From positions 1-16,285 of the forward strand of contig DATJNS010000209.1 of assembly GCA_035507915.1 (NCBI GenBank): a stretch of DNA of 16,285 bases, given 5' to 3'. How positions within the stretch are numbered: the first letter of the stretch is position 1; the number at the start of each line of letters is the position of its first letter. This document shows positions 7,538 through 15,130 of this stretch, in pieces. The stretch comes from JACQAI01 sp035507915 (lineage in GTDB: Bacteria > Pseudomonadota > Alphaproteobacteria > Elsterales > Elsteraceae). Position numbers and translations under genes: made by a program. The notes under the pieces were generated by a model. That model did not search any database and was not told the origin of the DNA. It worked only from the letters and a program-made list of their open reading frames with translations.

Positions 7538-8233
7538 ATGATCCAGCTCGAAGACGTGCATCTAAAACTGGCGAGCGCTGCCGGCGACGTCAACATCCTC
7601 CGCGGCATCACCGTGTCGATCGCGGCCGGTGAGTCCGTCGGCGTGGTCGGTCCGTCGGGCGCCGGCAAGTCGAGCATGATGATGATCATCGGTGGGCTGG
7701 AGCGCGCGACGGCCGGACGCGTCATGGCGGCCGGCGCCGACTTGACGTCGCTCAGCGAGGATCAGCTGGCGCTGTGGCGTCGTGACGCAGTCGGCATCGT
7801 GTTCCAGTCGTTCCGGCTGGTGCCGACCATGACGGCGCTCGAGAACGTCGCGATGCCGCTCGAGCTGGCCGGCCGTCCCGATGCCTTCGCGCGCGCGGAG
7901 CGTCAGCTGCGCGCGGTCGATCTCGGCCATCGGCTGCAGCACTATCCCGAGCAGCTGTCGGGCGGCGAGCAGCAGCGCACCGCGCTGGCGCGCGCCTTCG
8001 TCGCGGAGCCCAAACTGCTGCTCGCCGACGAGCCGACCGGCAATCTCGACGGTGCGACCGGCCAGGCGATCATCGAATTGATGTTCGATCTGCGCGCGCG
8101 CGCCGGCACCACCCTGGTGCTCATCACGCACGACCGCGCGCTCGCCGGCCGGTGCGATCGCGTCGTCCATCTGGCCGACGGTCGGATCGTCGGCGACGAG
8201 CGCCGACGCCTGCGTCCGGCGGCCGCTTCGTGA
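7538..8233 (+). CDS. ybbA: ABC transporter ATP-binding protein, YbbA/LolD type
   Basis: A 231-aa ABC ATPase. Motifs, numbered from the ATG at 7538, are Walker A GPSGAGKS (38-45), Q-loop Gln90 in 'VFQSFRL', signature LSGGE (140-144), Walker B LLLADE (160-165), D-loop 'NLDG' (169-172) and switch His198 in 'ITHD'. The 'DEPTGNLDG' ending and short length place it in the MacB/LolD/YbbA group that pairs with FtsX-fold permeases. It is cytoplasmic, attached to the permease. A GTG two codons earlier (7532) is an alternative start, and neither has a clear Shine-Dalgarno. The stop overlaps the permease start by four bases. The neighbouring divergent tesA identifies it as YbbA-type; the transported substrate of that system is not established. 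Confidence 0.93.
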   Translation: MIQLEDVHLKLASAAGDVNILRGITVSIAAGESVGVVGPSGAGKSSMMMIIGGLERATAGRVMAAGADLTSLSEDQLALWRRDAVGIVFQSFRLVPTMTALENVAMPLELAGRPDAFARAERQLRAVDLGHRLQHYPEQLSGGEQQRTALARAFVAEPKLLLADEPTGNLDGATGQAIIELMFDLRARAGTTLVLITHDRALAGRCDRVVHLADGRIVGDERRRLRPAAAS

Positions 8234-10785
8234 CGATCGGCGAAGCCCTGCGCGTCGACATGCGGGAATGGCGGCTCGCCGCGCGCCTGGCGCGCCGCGA
8301 GCTGCGCGGCGGCATCCGGGGTTTCCGCATCTTCCTCGCCTGCCTGACCTTGGGCGTGGCGGCGATCGCCGCCGTCGGCTCGATCTCCGCCGCGGTCGTC
8401 ACGGGCCTGCAGCGCGACGCGCGCGTCATCCTGGGCGGCGACGTCACGCTGCGCCTGTTGCACCGGCCGGCCTCGCCGGACCAGCTGGCCTGGCTCGAAC
8501 GCCACGCCGTGGCGGTGTCGCAGTCGGTCGAGATGCGCGCGATGGCGCGCCCGCTCGACGGCGCGCGCCCGCAGCTCATCGAGCTCAAGGCGGTCGACGA
8601 CGTCTACCCGCTCTACGGTGCGCTCGAGACCGATCCGGCGCTGCCGCGCGCCGCGCTGTTCGGTCGCCGCGATGGCGTGCCGGGCGCGGCGATCGAGCGC
8701 AGCCTGGCGGTCCGCCTCGATCTCAAGCCGGGCGACCGGATCCGGATCGGCGACGGCACGTTCGAGGTGCGCGCCGTGATCGCGCGCGAGCCCGACCGCG
8801 GCGTCAGCGCGATCGATTTCGGACCGCGCGTGATGATCGCCGCCGACGCGTTGGCCGACACCGCGCTGATCCAGCCCGGCAGCCTGGTCGCATATCACTA
8901 CCGTCTGCGCTCGGCGCAAGGCGTGTCGAGCGATCGCGTGGTCGCCGCGCTGCGCCGGGAGTTGCCCGATGTCGGTTGGCAGGTGCGCGATTTCCACCAC
9001 GCCACGCCGGGGATCGATCGTTTCGTCCGGCGCATCACGCTGTTCCTCACCTTGGTGGGCCTGACGGCGCTCTTGGTCGGCGGCGTCGGCGTGGGCAACG
9101 CGGTGCGCAGCTATCTCGACTCGAAGACCGCCACCATCGCGACCCTGAAATGCGTGGGTGCGCGCGGCACGCTGGTGTTCCGGAGCTATCTGCTGCTCGT
9201 GACGGTGCTCGCCGGGATCGGCGTCGCGCTCGGACTGGCGGCCGGCGCCGGCGCGCCGTGGCTCGCCGGCCGTGCCATGGGCGCGCTCTTGACGGTTCCG
9301 CTCGCGGTCGGCGTCTACCCCTGGCCGTTGTTGTCGGCCGGGCTGTTCGGCCTCCTGACCGCGATCGCGTTCTCGCTGTGGCCCTTGGCGCGCGCCCGTG
9401 AGGTCCAGGCGGCGAGCCTGTTCCGCGACGTCGTTGCGCCGACGCGCCGGCGGCCGCGCGCCGTCTATCTCGTCGCGCTGGCGCTTGCGATCGCGCTGCT
9501 GGCGGCGTTGGCGGTGGCGACCGCGCCGGATCGCGGCCTGGCGGCATGGTTCGTCGTCGGCGCGGCGGCCAGCTTCCTCGTCTTCCGGCTGCTGGCGCTG
9601 GGTCTGATCGGCCTCGCGCGGGCGGTCGGTCGCCCGCGCCATCCGCGTCTGCGTCTGGCGCTCGCCAACCTGCAGCGACCCGGCGCGCCGACCGCCAGCG
9701 TCGTCTTGTCGCTCGGTCTCGGCCTGACCGTGCTCGTGATCGTGGCGCTGATCGAGGGCAATCTCAGCCGCGAGATCGCCGAGCGCCTGCCCGAGCGCGC
9801 ACCGTCCTTCTTCTTCATCGACATCCAGCCCGATCAGCTCGCCGGGTTCGACGCGCTGGTCGCGCATTTCCCGGGCGTGGCGAGCGTCCAGCAGGTACCG
9901 ATGCTGCGCGGCCGGATCACGCGGCTCAACGGCGTTCCGGTCGAGCGCAGCAAAGTCGCGTCCGACGCGCGCTGGGCGCTCGATTCCGACCGCGGCCTGA
10001 CCTACGCGGCCGATCCGCCGGCCGGCACGGACATCGTCGCCGGCAGCTGGTGGCCGCCCGACTACAAGGGACCGCCGCTGGTGTCGTTCGACGCCGGACT
10101 CGCCGGCGGCATGGGGCTGAAGGTCGGCGATGTCCTGACGGTCAACGTGCTGGGCCGCGAGGTCGACGCGCGCATCGCCAATCTGCGCGCCATCGACTGG
10201 TCGAGCCTCGGCATCAACTTCACCATGGTGTTCGCTCCCGGGCTGCTCGAGGCCGCGCCGCACACGCAACTCGCCGCAGTGTACGCCGACGCGGCGGCCG
10301 AAGAGCCGCTCGTGCGCGCGGTCAGCGACCGCTTCACCAACGTGTCGGCGATCCGGGTCAAGGACGCGCTGGCGGCGATCAACGAGATCCTCGGCGCGAT
10401 CGGCGTGGCGGCGCGCATCACCGCCTCGATCACCTTGCTCGCCGGCACGTTGGTGCTCGCCGGCGCCATGGTCGCGGGCCACCACCGCCGGGTCTACGAC
10501 GCGGTCGTCCTCAAGGTGCTGGGCGCCACCCGTCGCGATCTGATCGGCGCCTTTCTTCTGGAGTACGGCCTGCTCGGCCTGGCGACGGCGCTGATCGCCG
10601 GCGCGGCGGGCACGCTCGGCGCGTGGCTGGTCGTCACCCGCGTGATGCACGCCGAGTGGACCTTCCTGCCCGCGACCGTCGCCGTGGTGGCCACGCTGTG
10701 CGCGGCGCTGACGATCTGCGTCGGTCTGGCGGGGACCTGGCGCGCGCTCGGCCAGAAGGCCGCGCCGCTCTTGCGCAACGCCTGA
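8230..10785 (+). CDS. ybbP: ABC transporter permease, YbbP-type with two FtsX domains
   Basis: An 851-aa inner-membrane permease. A first helix at about residues 32-57 follows a basic N-terminus. A large periplasmic domain (about 60-265) precedes the first FtsX-like helix cluster (about 268-404), which includes 'KTATIATLKCVGARG', the cytoplasmic coupling segment. Central helices occur near 410-465 and 489-509, a second periplasmic domain spans about 520-725, and a second FtsX domain (about 729-851) carries the matching 'DAVVLKVLGATRRDL'. This duplicated FtsX plan is that of YbbP (slightly longer than the E. coli protein, which is about 800 aa). GTG at 8230 overlaps the ybbA TGA by four bases and is preferred over an ATG ten codons later. 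Partner is the preceding ATPase. Family members act on envelope lipids or lipoproteins, or extract molecules mechanically; the exact role is unproven. Confidence 0.92.
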   Translation: MTIGEALRVDMREWRLAARLARRELRGGIRGFRIFLACLTLGVAAIAAVGSISAAVVTGLQRDARVILGGDVTLRLLHRPASPDQLAWLERHAVAVSQSVEMRAMARPLDGARPQLIELKAVDDVYPLYGALETDPALPRAALFGRRDGVPGAAIERSLAVRLDLKPGDRIRIGDGTFEVRAVIAREPDRGVSAIDFGPRVMIAADALADTALIQPGSLVAYHYRLRSAQGVSSDRVVAALRRELPDVGWQVRDFHHATPGIDRFVRRITLFLTLVGLTALLVGGVGVGNAVRSYLDSKTATIATLKCVGARGTLVFRSYLLLVTVLAGIGVALGLAAGAGAPWLAGRAMGALLTVPLAVGVYPWPLLSAGLFGLLTAIAFSLWPLARAREVQAASLFRDVVAPTRRRPRAVYLVALALAIALLAALAVATAPDRGLAAWFVVGAAASFLVFRLLALGLIGLARAVGRPRHPRLRLALANLQRPGAPTASVVLSLGLGLTVLVIVALIEGNLSREIAERLPERAPSFFFIDIQPDQLAGFDALVAHFPGVASVQQVPMLRGRITRLNGVPVERSKVASDARWALDSDRGLTYAADPPAGTDIVAGSWWPPDYKGPPLVSFDAGLAGGMGLKVGDVLTVNVLGREVDARIANLRAIDWSSLGINFTMVFAPGLLEAAPHTQLAAVYADAAAEEPLVRAVSDRFTNVSAIRVKDALAAINEILGAIGVAARITASITLLAGTLVLAGAMVAGHHRRVYDAVVLKVLGATRRDLIGAFLLEYGLLGLATALIAGAAGTLGAWLVVTRVMHAEWTFLPATVAVVATLCAALTICVGLAGTWRALGQKAAPLLRNA

Positions 10786-10806
10786 GCCTCGGCGTCTCCT
10801 GGGCCC

Positions 10807-11541
10807 GTGATCGCGCTGTTCACCGACTTCGGCTTGAGCGGGCCCTACACCGGGCAGGTCAAGGCCGTGTTCGCCGAGGTCGTGCCGACCGTGCCGGTGA
10901 TCGATCTGTTCGCCGACGCGCCGGCGGCCAACCCGCGCGCCGCCGCCTACCTGCTCGCCGCCTATGACGACGTGTTCCCGGCCGGCACGATCTTCTTCGC
11001 CGTGGTCGATCCCGGCGTCGGCACGGCGCGCCTGCCGGTCGTCATGCTGGCCGACGACCGCTGGTATGTCGGGCCGGACAACGGCCTGCTCGCGATCGTG
11101 GCGCGGCGCGCCGGCACGGTGCGGGTGTGGGAGATCACGTGGCGACCGCCGCATCTGTCGGCCAGCTTCCACGGTCGCGACCTGTTCGCGCCGGCCGCGG
11201 CGCGCTTGGCGCTCGGCGAGGCGCCGCCCGGCACCGAGCGCGCGGACGGGCTGACGGTCAAGTCCGCCGACTGGCCCGACGACCTCGCCGAGATCGTCTA
11301 TGTCGATCACTACGGCAACGCGTTCACGGGCCTTCGGGCGGCCAAGCTGTCGCCGCGGGCGCGGCTGACCGTCGGCGGCCAGTCGCTTGCGCGCGCCCGA
11401 ACGTTCGGCGATCTGCCGGCGGGCGCGCCGTTCTGGTACCAGAACTCGAATGGCCTGGCCGAGCTCGCGGTGTCCGGCGGCCGCGCCGACCGGACGCTCG
11501 GCGTCGCCGTCGGCACGCCTGTCGAGGTCGCGGCGCCCTGA
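10807..11541 (+). CDS. S-adenosylmethionine hydrolase (DUF62 / SAM hydroxide adenosyltransferase)
   Basis: A 244-aa protein of the chlorinase/fluorinase superfamily. 'LFTDFGLSGPYTGQVKAVF' opens the protein (4-22), with Asp7 in the SAM-binding TDFG. 'VVDPGVGTARLP' (66-77) supplies Asp68 and Arg75, and 'FHGRDLFAP' (121-129) supplies His122. The Asp-Arg-His triad is the known signature of members that use water/hydroxide to split SAM into adenosine and methionine, rather than the halide-using enzymes. The C-terminal domain includes 'VDHYGNAFTGL' and 'FWYQNSNGLAELAV'. The GTG start at 10807 lies 21 bp after ybbP with no obvious ribosome site. Readthrough from ybbAP is likely but not shown. The cellular purpose of these hydrolases is poorly understood. 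Confidence 0.93.
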   Translation: MIALFTDFGLSGPYTGQVKAVFAEVVPTVPVIDLFADAPAANPRAAAYLLAAYDDVFPAGTIFFAVVDPGVGTARLPVVMLADDRWYVGPDNGLLAIVARRAGTVRVWEITWRPPHLSASFHGRDLFAPAAARLALGEAPPGTERADGLTVKSADWPDDLAEIVYVDHYGNAFTGLRAAKLSPRARLTVGGQSLARARTFGDLPAGAPFWYQNSNGLAELAVSGGRADRTLGVAVGTPVEVAAP

Positions 11542-11552
11542 CGGGCCGTCGG

Positions 11553-11906
11553 TTAGCGGCAGAAGGCGCGGACGACCACGCCGTTGTCGTGCACGACCAA
11601 GGTCAGCCGCTCGGGCACCACCTCGAAATTGACCGGGGTCCAACGGTCGAGCACGCGCACGGCCATCAGGTGCATGCCGCGCACCTGCTTGAGCGCGTCC
11701 TGGACGGTGCGGCCGACCAGCCCGGCGACCTTGTCGTCCACGCACGGCTTGTAGCGAAACGACCAGGGCTGCAGCGCCCCATCGACCGGCTCGGCGCGGA
11801 CCGACAAGTCAGGCGCGAACCCGAGCAGCAGCACGGCCACCGGCAGCGCCGTCAAGAAAAACGCCCGGGAGCCGAGCCCCCGGGCGCGTCGCAGCACCAG
11901 GTTCAT
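11553..11906 (-). CDS. Exported I78 peptidase inhibitor-like protein
   Basis: A 117-aa small protein. The N-terminus has a basic stretch (Arg6, 7, 9, 14), then a hydrophobic core of about residues 16-31 and a likely signal-peptidase site near VRA-EP (38/39). The mature region has the layout of the I78 inhibitor family: Cys55, 'GLVGRTVQDAL' (62-72), 'VRVLDRWTPVNFEVVPERLTL' (83-103), 'NGVVVRAFC' with Cys116. The two Cys probably form the family disulfide. I78 members inhibit serine peptidases in the periplasm or outside the cell; inhibition by this one is inferred. It starts 10 bp after the Bax-inhibitor gene stop, with a weak CAGGGA before the ATG. An intrinsic-terminator structure lies within codons 7-18, so expression from the upstream gene may be reduced. 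Confidence 0.82.
   Translation of the reverse strand: MNLVLRRARGLGSRAFFLTALPVAVLLLGFAPDLSVRAEPVDGALQPWSFRYKPCVDDKVAGLVGRTVQDALKQVRGMHLMAVRVLDRWTPVNFEVVPERLTLVVHDNGVVVRAFCR
11854..11886 (-). terminator. Intrinsic terminator structure inside the 5' coding part of the I78-like gene
   Basis: On the reverse strand an 8-bp G/C stem, CGCCCGGG (11886-11879) pairing with CCCGGGCG (11869-11862), encloses a 9-base loop. TTTTTCTT (11861-11854) follows directly. The structure begins 31 bases past the stop of the Bax-inhibitor gene and would terminate its transcript, yet it falls in codons 7-18 of the next gene. Ribosomes on that gene could block hairpin folding. The sequence is clear; activity is inferred. 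Confidence 0.72.
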
Positions 11907-11916
11907 CGATCCCTGT

Positions 11917-12633
11917 TTAGTTGTTCCGCTGGCCCATCAGCTGGAGCAGCATGGTGAACAGGTTGATGAAGTCGAGATAGAGCGTCAGCGCGCCCATGAT
12001 CGCGATGCGGCTGAGCGTGTCCTGGTCGTACGCCTCGGCGTAGACCTCCTTGAGCCGCTGGGTGTCGTAGGCGGTCAAGCCCGTGAACACGATCACGCCG
12101 ATCACCGAGATGGCGAACTGCAGCGCCGTCGAGCCGATGAAGATGTTGACCAGGCTCGCGATCACGATGCCGATCAGGCCCATGAACAGGAACGAGCCCA
12201 TGCGCGAGAGATCGGCGCGGGTCGTGTAGCCATAGAGGCTGGTCGCGCCAAACGTCGCGGCGGTGATGAAGAACACGCGCGCGATGCTGGTGCCGGTGAA
12301 CACCAGGAAGATCGACGCCATCGACAGGCCCATGGTGGCGGCGAAGGCCCAGAACACCATCTGGGCGGTCGACGGCGACATGGAGTTGATGCGCGCGGAG
12401 AACAGGAACACGAAGCCGAGCGGCGCGAGCATCACGACCCAGCGCAGCGGCGAGGCGAAGATCGCATGCATCGCGACCGGCGACGACGCCACCATGACGG
12501 CGACCACGCCCGTGATCGCGAGCCCGATGCCCATGTAATTGTAGATGCTGAGCATGTATTGGCGCAGCCCGGCATCGATCGCAGCCTGGTCGTAGCTCCG
12601 GACCTGCATGCGGTTCTGCCAACCCAAAGCCAT
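11917..12633 (-). CDS. Bax inhibitor-1/YccA family membrane protein
   Basis: A 238-aa protein with about seven membrane helices (about 31-50, 63-80, 92-112, 117-137, 147-166, 172-190, 210-232) and the family landmarks 'TGLTAYDTQRLKE' (185-197) and 'GALTLYLDFINLF' (214-226). Asp190 and Asp221 occupy the positions of the paired aspartates that control pH-dependent Ca2+ leak in the Bacillus homologue YetJ; transferring that role here is inference. Bacterial BI-1 proteins sit in the inner membrane, and some bind FtsH. The ATG at 12633 is chosen because family homology begins there and GGAG lies eight bases upstream, although the frame remains open far upstream. A perfect reverse-strand TTGACA at 12702-12697 suggests a promoter about 65 bp upstream. 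The I78-like gene follows. Confidence 0.93.
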   Translation of the reverse strand: MALGWQNRMQVRSYDQAAIDAGLRQYMLSIYNYMGIGLAITGVVAVMVASSPVAMHAIFASPLRWVVMLAPLGFVFLFSARINSMSPSTAQMVFWAFAATMGLSMASIFLVFTGTSIARVFFITAATFGATSLYGYTTRADLSRMGSFLFMGLIGIVIASLVNIFIGSTALQFAISVIGVIVFTGLTAYDTQRLKEVYAEAYDQDTLSRIAIMGALTLYLDFINLFTMLLQLMGQRNN

Positions 12634-12671
12634 CTGAAGTCTCCGTCCGAGAGGAGTTGATTTTGCTGCGC

Positions 12672-12702
12672 GATAGATGGGGCGCCCGAGAAACGCTGTC
12701 AA
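12672..12702 (-). promoter_or_regulatory. Candidate promoter for the Bax-inhibitor gene
   Basis: On the reverse strand an exact TTGACA (12702-12697) precedes a poor -10, either TCTATC after 19 bases or ATCTAT after 18. Start of transcription would be near 12665, giving a 5' leader of about 30 bases with GGAG before the ATG. The -35 is convincing and the -10 is not. Confidence 0.45.
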
Positions 12703-12758
12703 TCCAGCCGAACCCAGGCCGGGCGGGGCGCAGATACCTGCCCGACACGCCAGTCTTA

Positions 12759-12804
12759 CTCGGAAATGTGGCGAAATCCGAGCGGATTTGTGACCGACCC
12801 CAGG
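12759..12804. repeat. Cluster of short overlapping inverted repeats between the two divergent promoters
   Basis: CTCGGA (12759-12764) pairs with TCCGAG (12777-12782). AAATCC (12774-12779) pairs with GGATTT (12784-12789) around GAGC, so the two hairpins are mutually exclusive. A third pair, GACC and GGTC arms around 12792-12808, follows. They lie mid-way between the Bax-inhibitor and trp promoters, and this short stretch is locally richer in A/T than its surroundings. They could be operator sites, but no known binding motif is recognised. Confidence 0.4.
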
Positions 12805-12850
12805 GTCATCCCGGGGCGCCCGCCGGCGCCCGGCGCGCGCCGGCGCGCCC

Positions 12851-12877
12851 GGGCAACCCCGGGTTGCCCCCGGGTTG
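12851..12877. repeat. Operator-like inverted and direct repeats abutting the trp -35 box
   Basis: GGGCAACCC (12851-12859) and GGGTTGCCC (12861-12869) form a perfect 9-bp inverted repeat with a one-base centre. The same bases also give a direct repeat, with CCCCGGGTTG at 12857-12866 and again at 12868-12877, an 11-base period. The second copy supplies the first three bases of TTGACA. The repeats are seen directly; an operator role for a repressor or activator is inference. Confidence 0.5.
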
Positions 12878-12904
12878 ACAGTCGAAGGCGGCCGCCGGTA
12901 CGGT
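12875..12904 (+). promoter_or_regulatory. Promoter of the trpL-trpDC transcript
   Basis: An exact TTGACA -35 (12875-12880), 18 bases, then TACGGT (12899-12904) as -10, sharing first, second and last bases with TATAAT. Seven bases further lies the A of the leader ATG at 12912, so the predicted transcription start coincides with the leader start codon. Confidence 0.68.
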
Positions 12905-12911
12905 CGCCGCC

Positions 12912-12998
12912 ATGTCGAATCGGGCCGCCGCATCGCTGTCGACCGTGCACGCCGGGGCCTGGTGGCGGGGCTTGTCCGTGGGCGCACCCGCCGGCTAG
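12912..12998 (+). CDS. trpL: trp operon leader peptide with tandem Trp codons
   Basis: A 28-codon ORF, ATG at 12912 to TAG at 12996-12998. The peptide begins MSNRAAASLST and has adjacent Trp codons TGG TGG (12960-12965) at positions 17-18. It lies between a strong promoter and a terminator hairpin immediately before trpD, the standard arrangement of a ribosome-mediated attenuator. When charged tRNA-Trp is scarce, the ribosome would stall at the Trp pair and favour the antiterminator. When it is plentiful, the ribosome proceeds to the stop and the terminator forms. No Shine-Dalgarno precedes the ATG, and the promoter geometry predicts an mRNA starting at or next to the ATG, so translation is probably leaderless, as reported for the Sinorhizobium trpL. 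Two Trp in 28 residues, side by side at the critical place, is the main evidence. Confidence 0.85.
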   Translation: MSNRAAASLSTVHAGAWWRGLSVGAPAG

Positions 12999-13039
12999 CC
13001 GTTTCGACAGCGACCGTCCGGGATGACCGCCCACCAAGC
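12964..13039 (+). promoter_or_regulatory. Attenuator: alternative leader hairpins (1:2 and antiterminator 2:3)
   Basis: The 1:2 hairpin pairs GGCGGG (12964-12969, starting in the second Trp codon) with CCCGCC (12987-12992). It holds segment 2 mostly in its loop. The antiterminator pairs GCTTG (12970-12974) and GTGGGC (12978-12983), separated by a three-base bulge, with CAAGC (13035-13039) and GCCCAC (13029-13034). Those partner bases are the 5' arm of the terminator, so antiterminator and terminator exclude each other. The base pairing is read directly; relative stability was not computed. Confidence 0.75.
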
Positions 13040-13062
13040 GCCGGCTTGGTGGGTTTTTGTTT
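13030..13062 (+). terminator. trp attenuator intrinsic terminator
   Basis: A perfect 10-bp stem, CCCACCAAGC (13030-13039) with GCTTGGTGGG (13044-13053), around a GCCG tetraloop, followed at once by TTTTTGTTT (13054-13062). It sits 31 bases after the leader stop and 20 bases before the trpD ATG. It is a classic factor-independent terminator that would stop transcription before trpDC when tryptophan is plentiful. Confidence 0.92.
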
Positions 13063-13081
13063 GGCGAGCGGGGACCGAACC

Positions 13082-14118
<1,037 letters not shown>

Positions 14119-14122
<4 letters not shown>

Positions 14123-14907
14123 GCGACCGGCTGGGGCCCATCATCGAGCGTCGGCGCGCCGACGTCGTCGCGGCGCGGCGCGCGCGGCCGCTGGCGGCGC
14201 TGCGTGATGCGCTCGCCGGCGCGCCACCGGTGCGCGGTTTCCGCCGCGCGCTCGCGGCGCCCGGTCTGCAGATCGTCGCCGAGATCAAGCGCCGCTCGCC
14301 CTCGGCCGGCGCGATCCGCGAGGATGCGCAGCCGGCCGAGGTCGCGCGCCGCTATCAAGCGGCGGGCGCGGCGGCGCTCTCGATCCTGACCGAGCCGCAT
14401 CATTTCGGCGGCACGCTCGACGACCTGATCGAGGGGCGGGCCGCGGTCTCCCTGCCGGTGCTGCGCAAGGACTTCACGGTCGATCCGTACCAGCTGGCCG
14501 AAGCCCGCGTCGCCGGCGCCGACGCGGTGCTCCTGATCGTCGCCGCGGTGCCCGACCATCTCGCCGAGCTCGGCGCCGAGGCGCGCGCGCTCGGGCTCGA
14601 CGTGCTGGTCGAGGTGCACGACGAGCGCGAGCTCGCGCTGGCGCTCGACGCGGGTGCCGACCTGATCGGCATCAACAATCGCAACCTGCACGACTTCAGC
14701 ATCGACCTGGCGACCACCGAGCGGCTGCGGCCGCGGATCCCGCCCGGCATTCTGGTGATCGGCGAGAGCGGTATCGAGACGCCGGCCGACATGCGCCGAA
14801 TGGTCGCCGCGCGCGTCGACGCCGTGCTGATCGGCTCGTCGCTGATGCGCAGCCCGGACCCTGGCGCGCGCCTGGCGACGCTCAAGGCCGCTGGCGAATC
14901 GAGCTAG
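14119..14907 (+). CDS. trpC: Indole-3-glycerol-phosphate synthase
   Basis: A 262-aa TIM-barrel enzyme that closes CdRP (the rearranged phosphoribosyl-anthranilate) to indole-3-glycerol phosphate, the fourth step of tryptophan synthesis. Active-site blocks are in order: 'AEIKRRSPSAG' (54-64; Glu55, Lys57), 'VLRKDF' (114-119; Lys117), 'LVEVHDERE' (163-171; Glu165), 'GINNRNL' (184-190; Asn187) and 'IGESGI' (214-219; Glu216, Ser217). It is monofunctional, with no fused TrpF. The ATG overlaps the trpD TGA in ATGA, and GGAG seven bases upstream supports coupled translation. The isomerase TrpF, needed between TrpD and TrpC, is not in the window. No strong terminator follows; only a weak CGATCG hairpin at 14923-14941 is visible. 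Confidence 0.97.
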
Positions 14908-15130
14908 GCCGGCGCACCGTCGCGATCGATTCGCGCGATCGTTGACTCACTTTTGAGCAATGAGTGGTCGCGAAACCACAGCGGCCGCGAAATCTTCGTG
15001 TCGTTACTGCGGTTGCAAGGTTTGCGAGTTGTATTCCCCGGAACTTATCGGCATCGTCCGCGCCTTGGGCGGCGCGCGCTGTCCCGACGAAACCTCGCTC
15101 GATGCACACCGACACCCCGAAAGGACACAC
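14908..15130. other. Intergenic region upstream of the lysine-rich exported protein
   Basis: A 223-bp stretch with lower G/C between about 14940 and 15060 than the surrounding genes, as expected of a promoter and 5' leader. It contains TTGACT (14942-14947) without a good -10, and GGAACTT (15040-15046), which resembles an extracytoplasmic-function sigma -35 but is followed by CGCC rather than a good -10 at the right distance. No promoter can be assigned with confidence. Confidence 0.4.
15120..15125 (+). promoter_or_regulatory. Ribosome binding site of the lysine-rich protein gene
   Basis: AAAGGA lies five bases before the ATG at 15131 and coincides with the start of an ideal signal peptide. 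It therefore decides this start against the in-frame ATG at 14960. Confidence 0.75.

Noticed and set aside
7438..7725. Longer N-terminus for the TesA-type esterase
   Set aside because: The frame is open into the ABC ATPase gene, but it gives no homology and would bury the signal peptide. The ATG at 7512 remains a minor alternative.
7942..11745. Very long open frame (about 1,267 codons) on the reverse strand
   Set aside because: It is antisense to the YbbA, YbbP and SAM-hydrolase genes. The translation is Arg/Gln/Asp/His-rich without any domain, the usual product of the opposite strand of very GC-rich genes.
12875..13081. Upstream extension of the trpD frame
   Set aside because: TrpD homology starts at the ATG at 13082. 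The extension passes through the promoter, leader ORF and terminator hairpin, which explain the sequence.
14923..14941. CGATCG hairpin after trpC as terminator
   Set aside because: The stem is only 6 bp, the arms are self-palindromic and no T-tract follows.
15040..15065. GGAACTT as an EcfG-type stress promoter
   Set aside because: The -35 resembles the consensus, but 16-17 bases further the sequence is CGCC/GCCT, not the expected CGTT, so it is not called as a feature.
14960..15130. N-terminal extension of the lysine-rich protein containing a CxxCxCxxC-like cluster
   Set aside because: The frame is open from 14960, but the stretch has lower GC and atypical codons. The ribosome site and signal peptide begin at 15131, so it is more likely 5' leader DNA.
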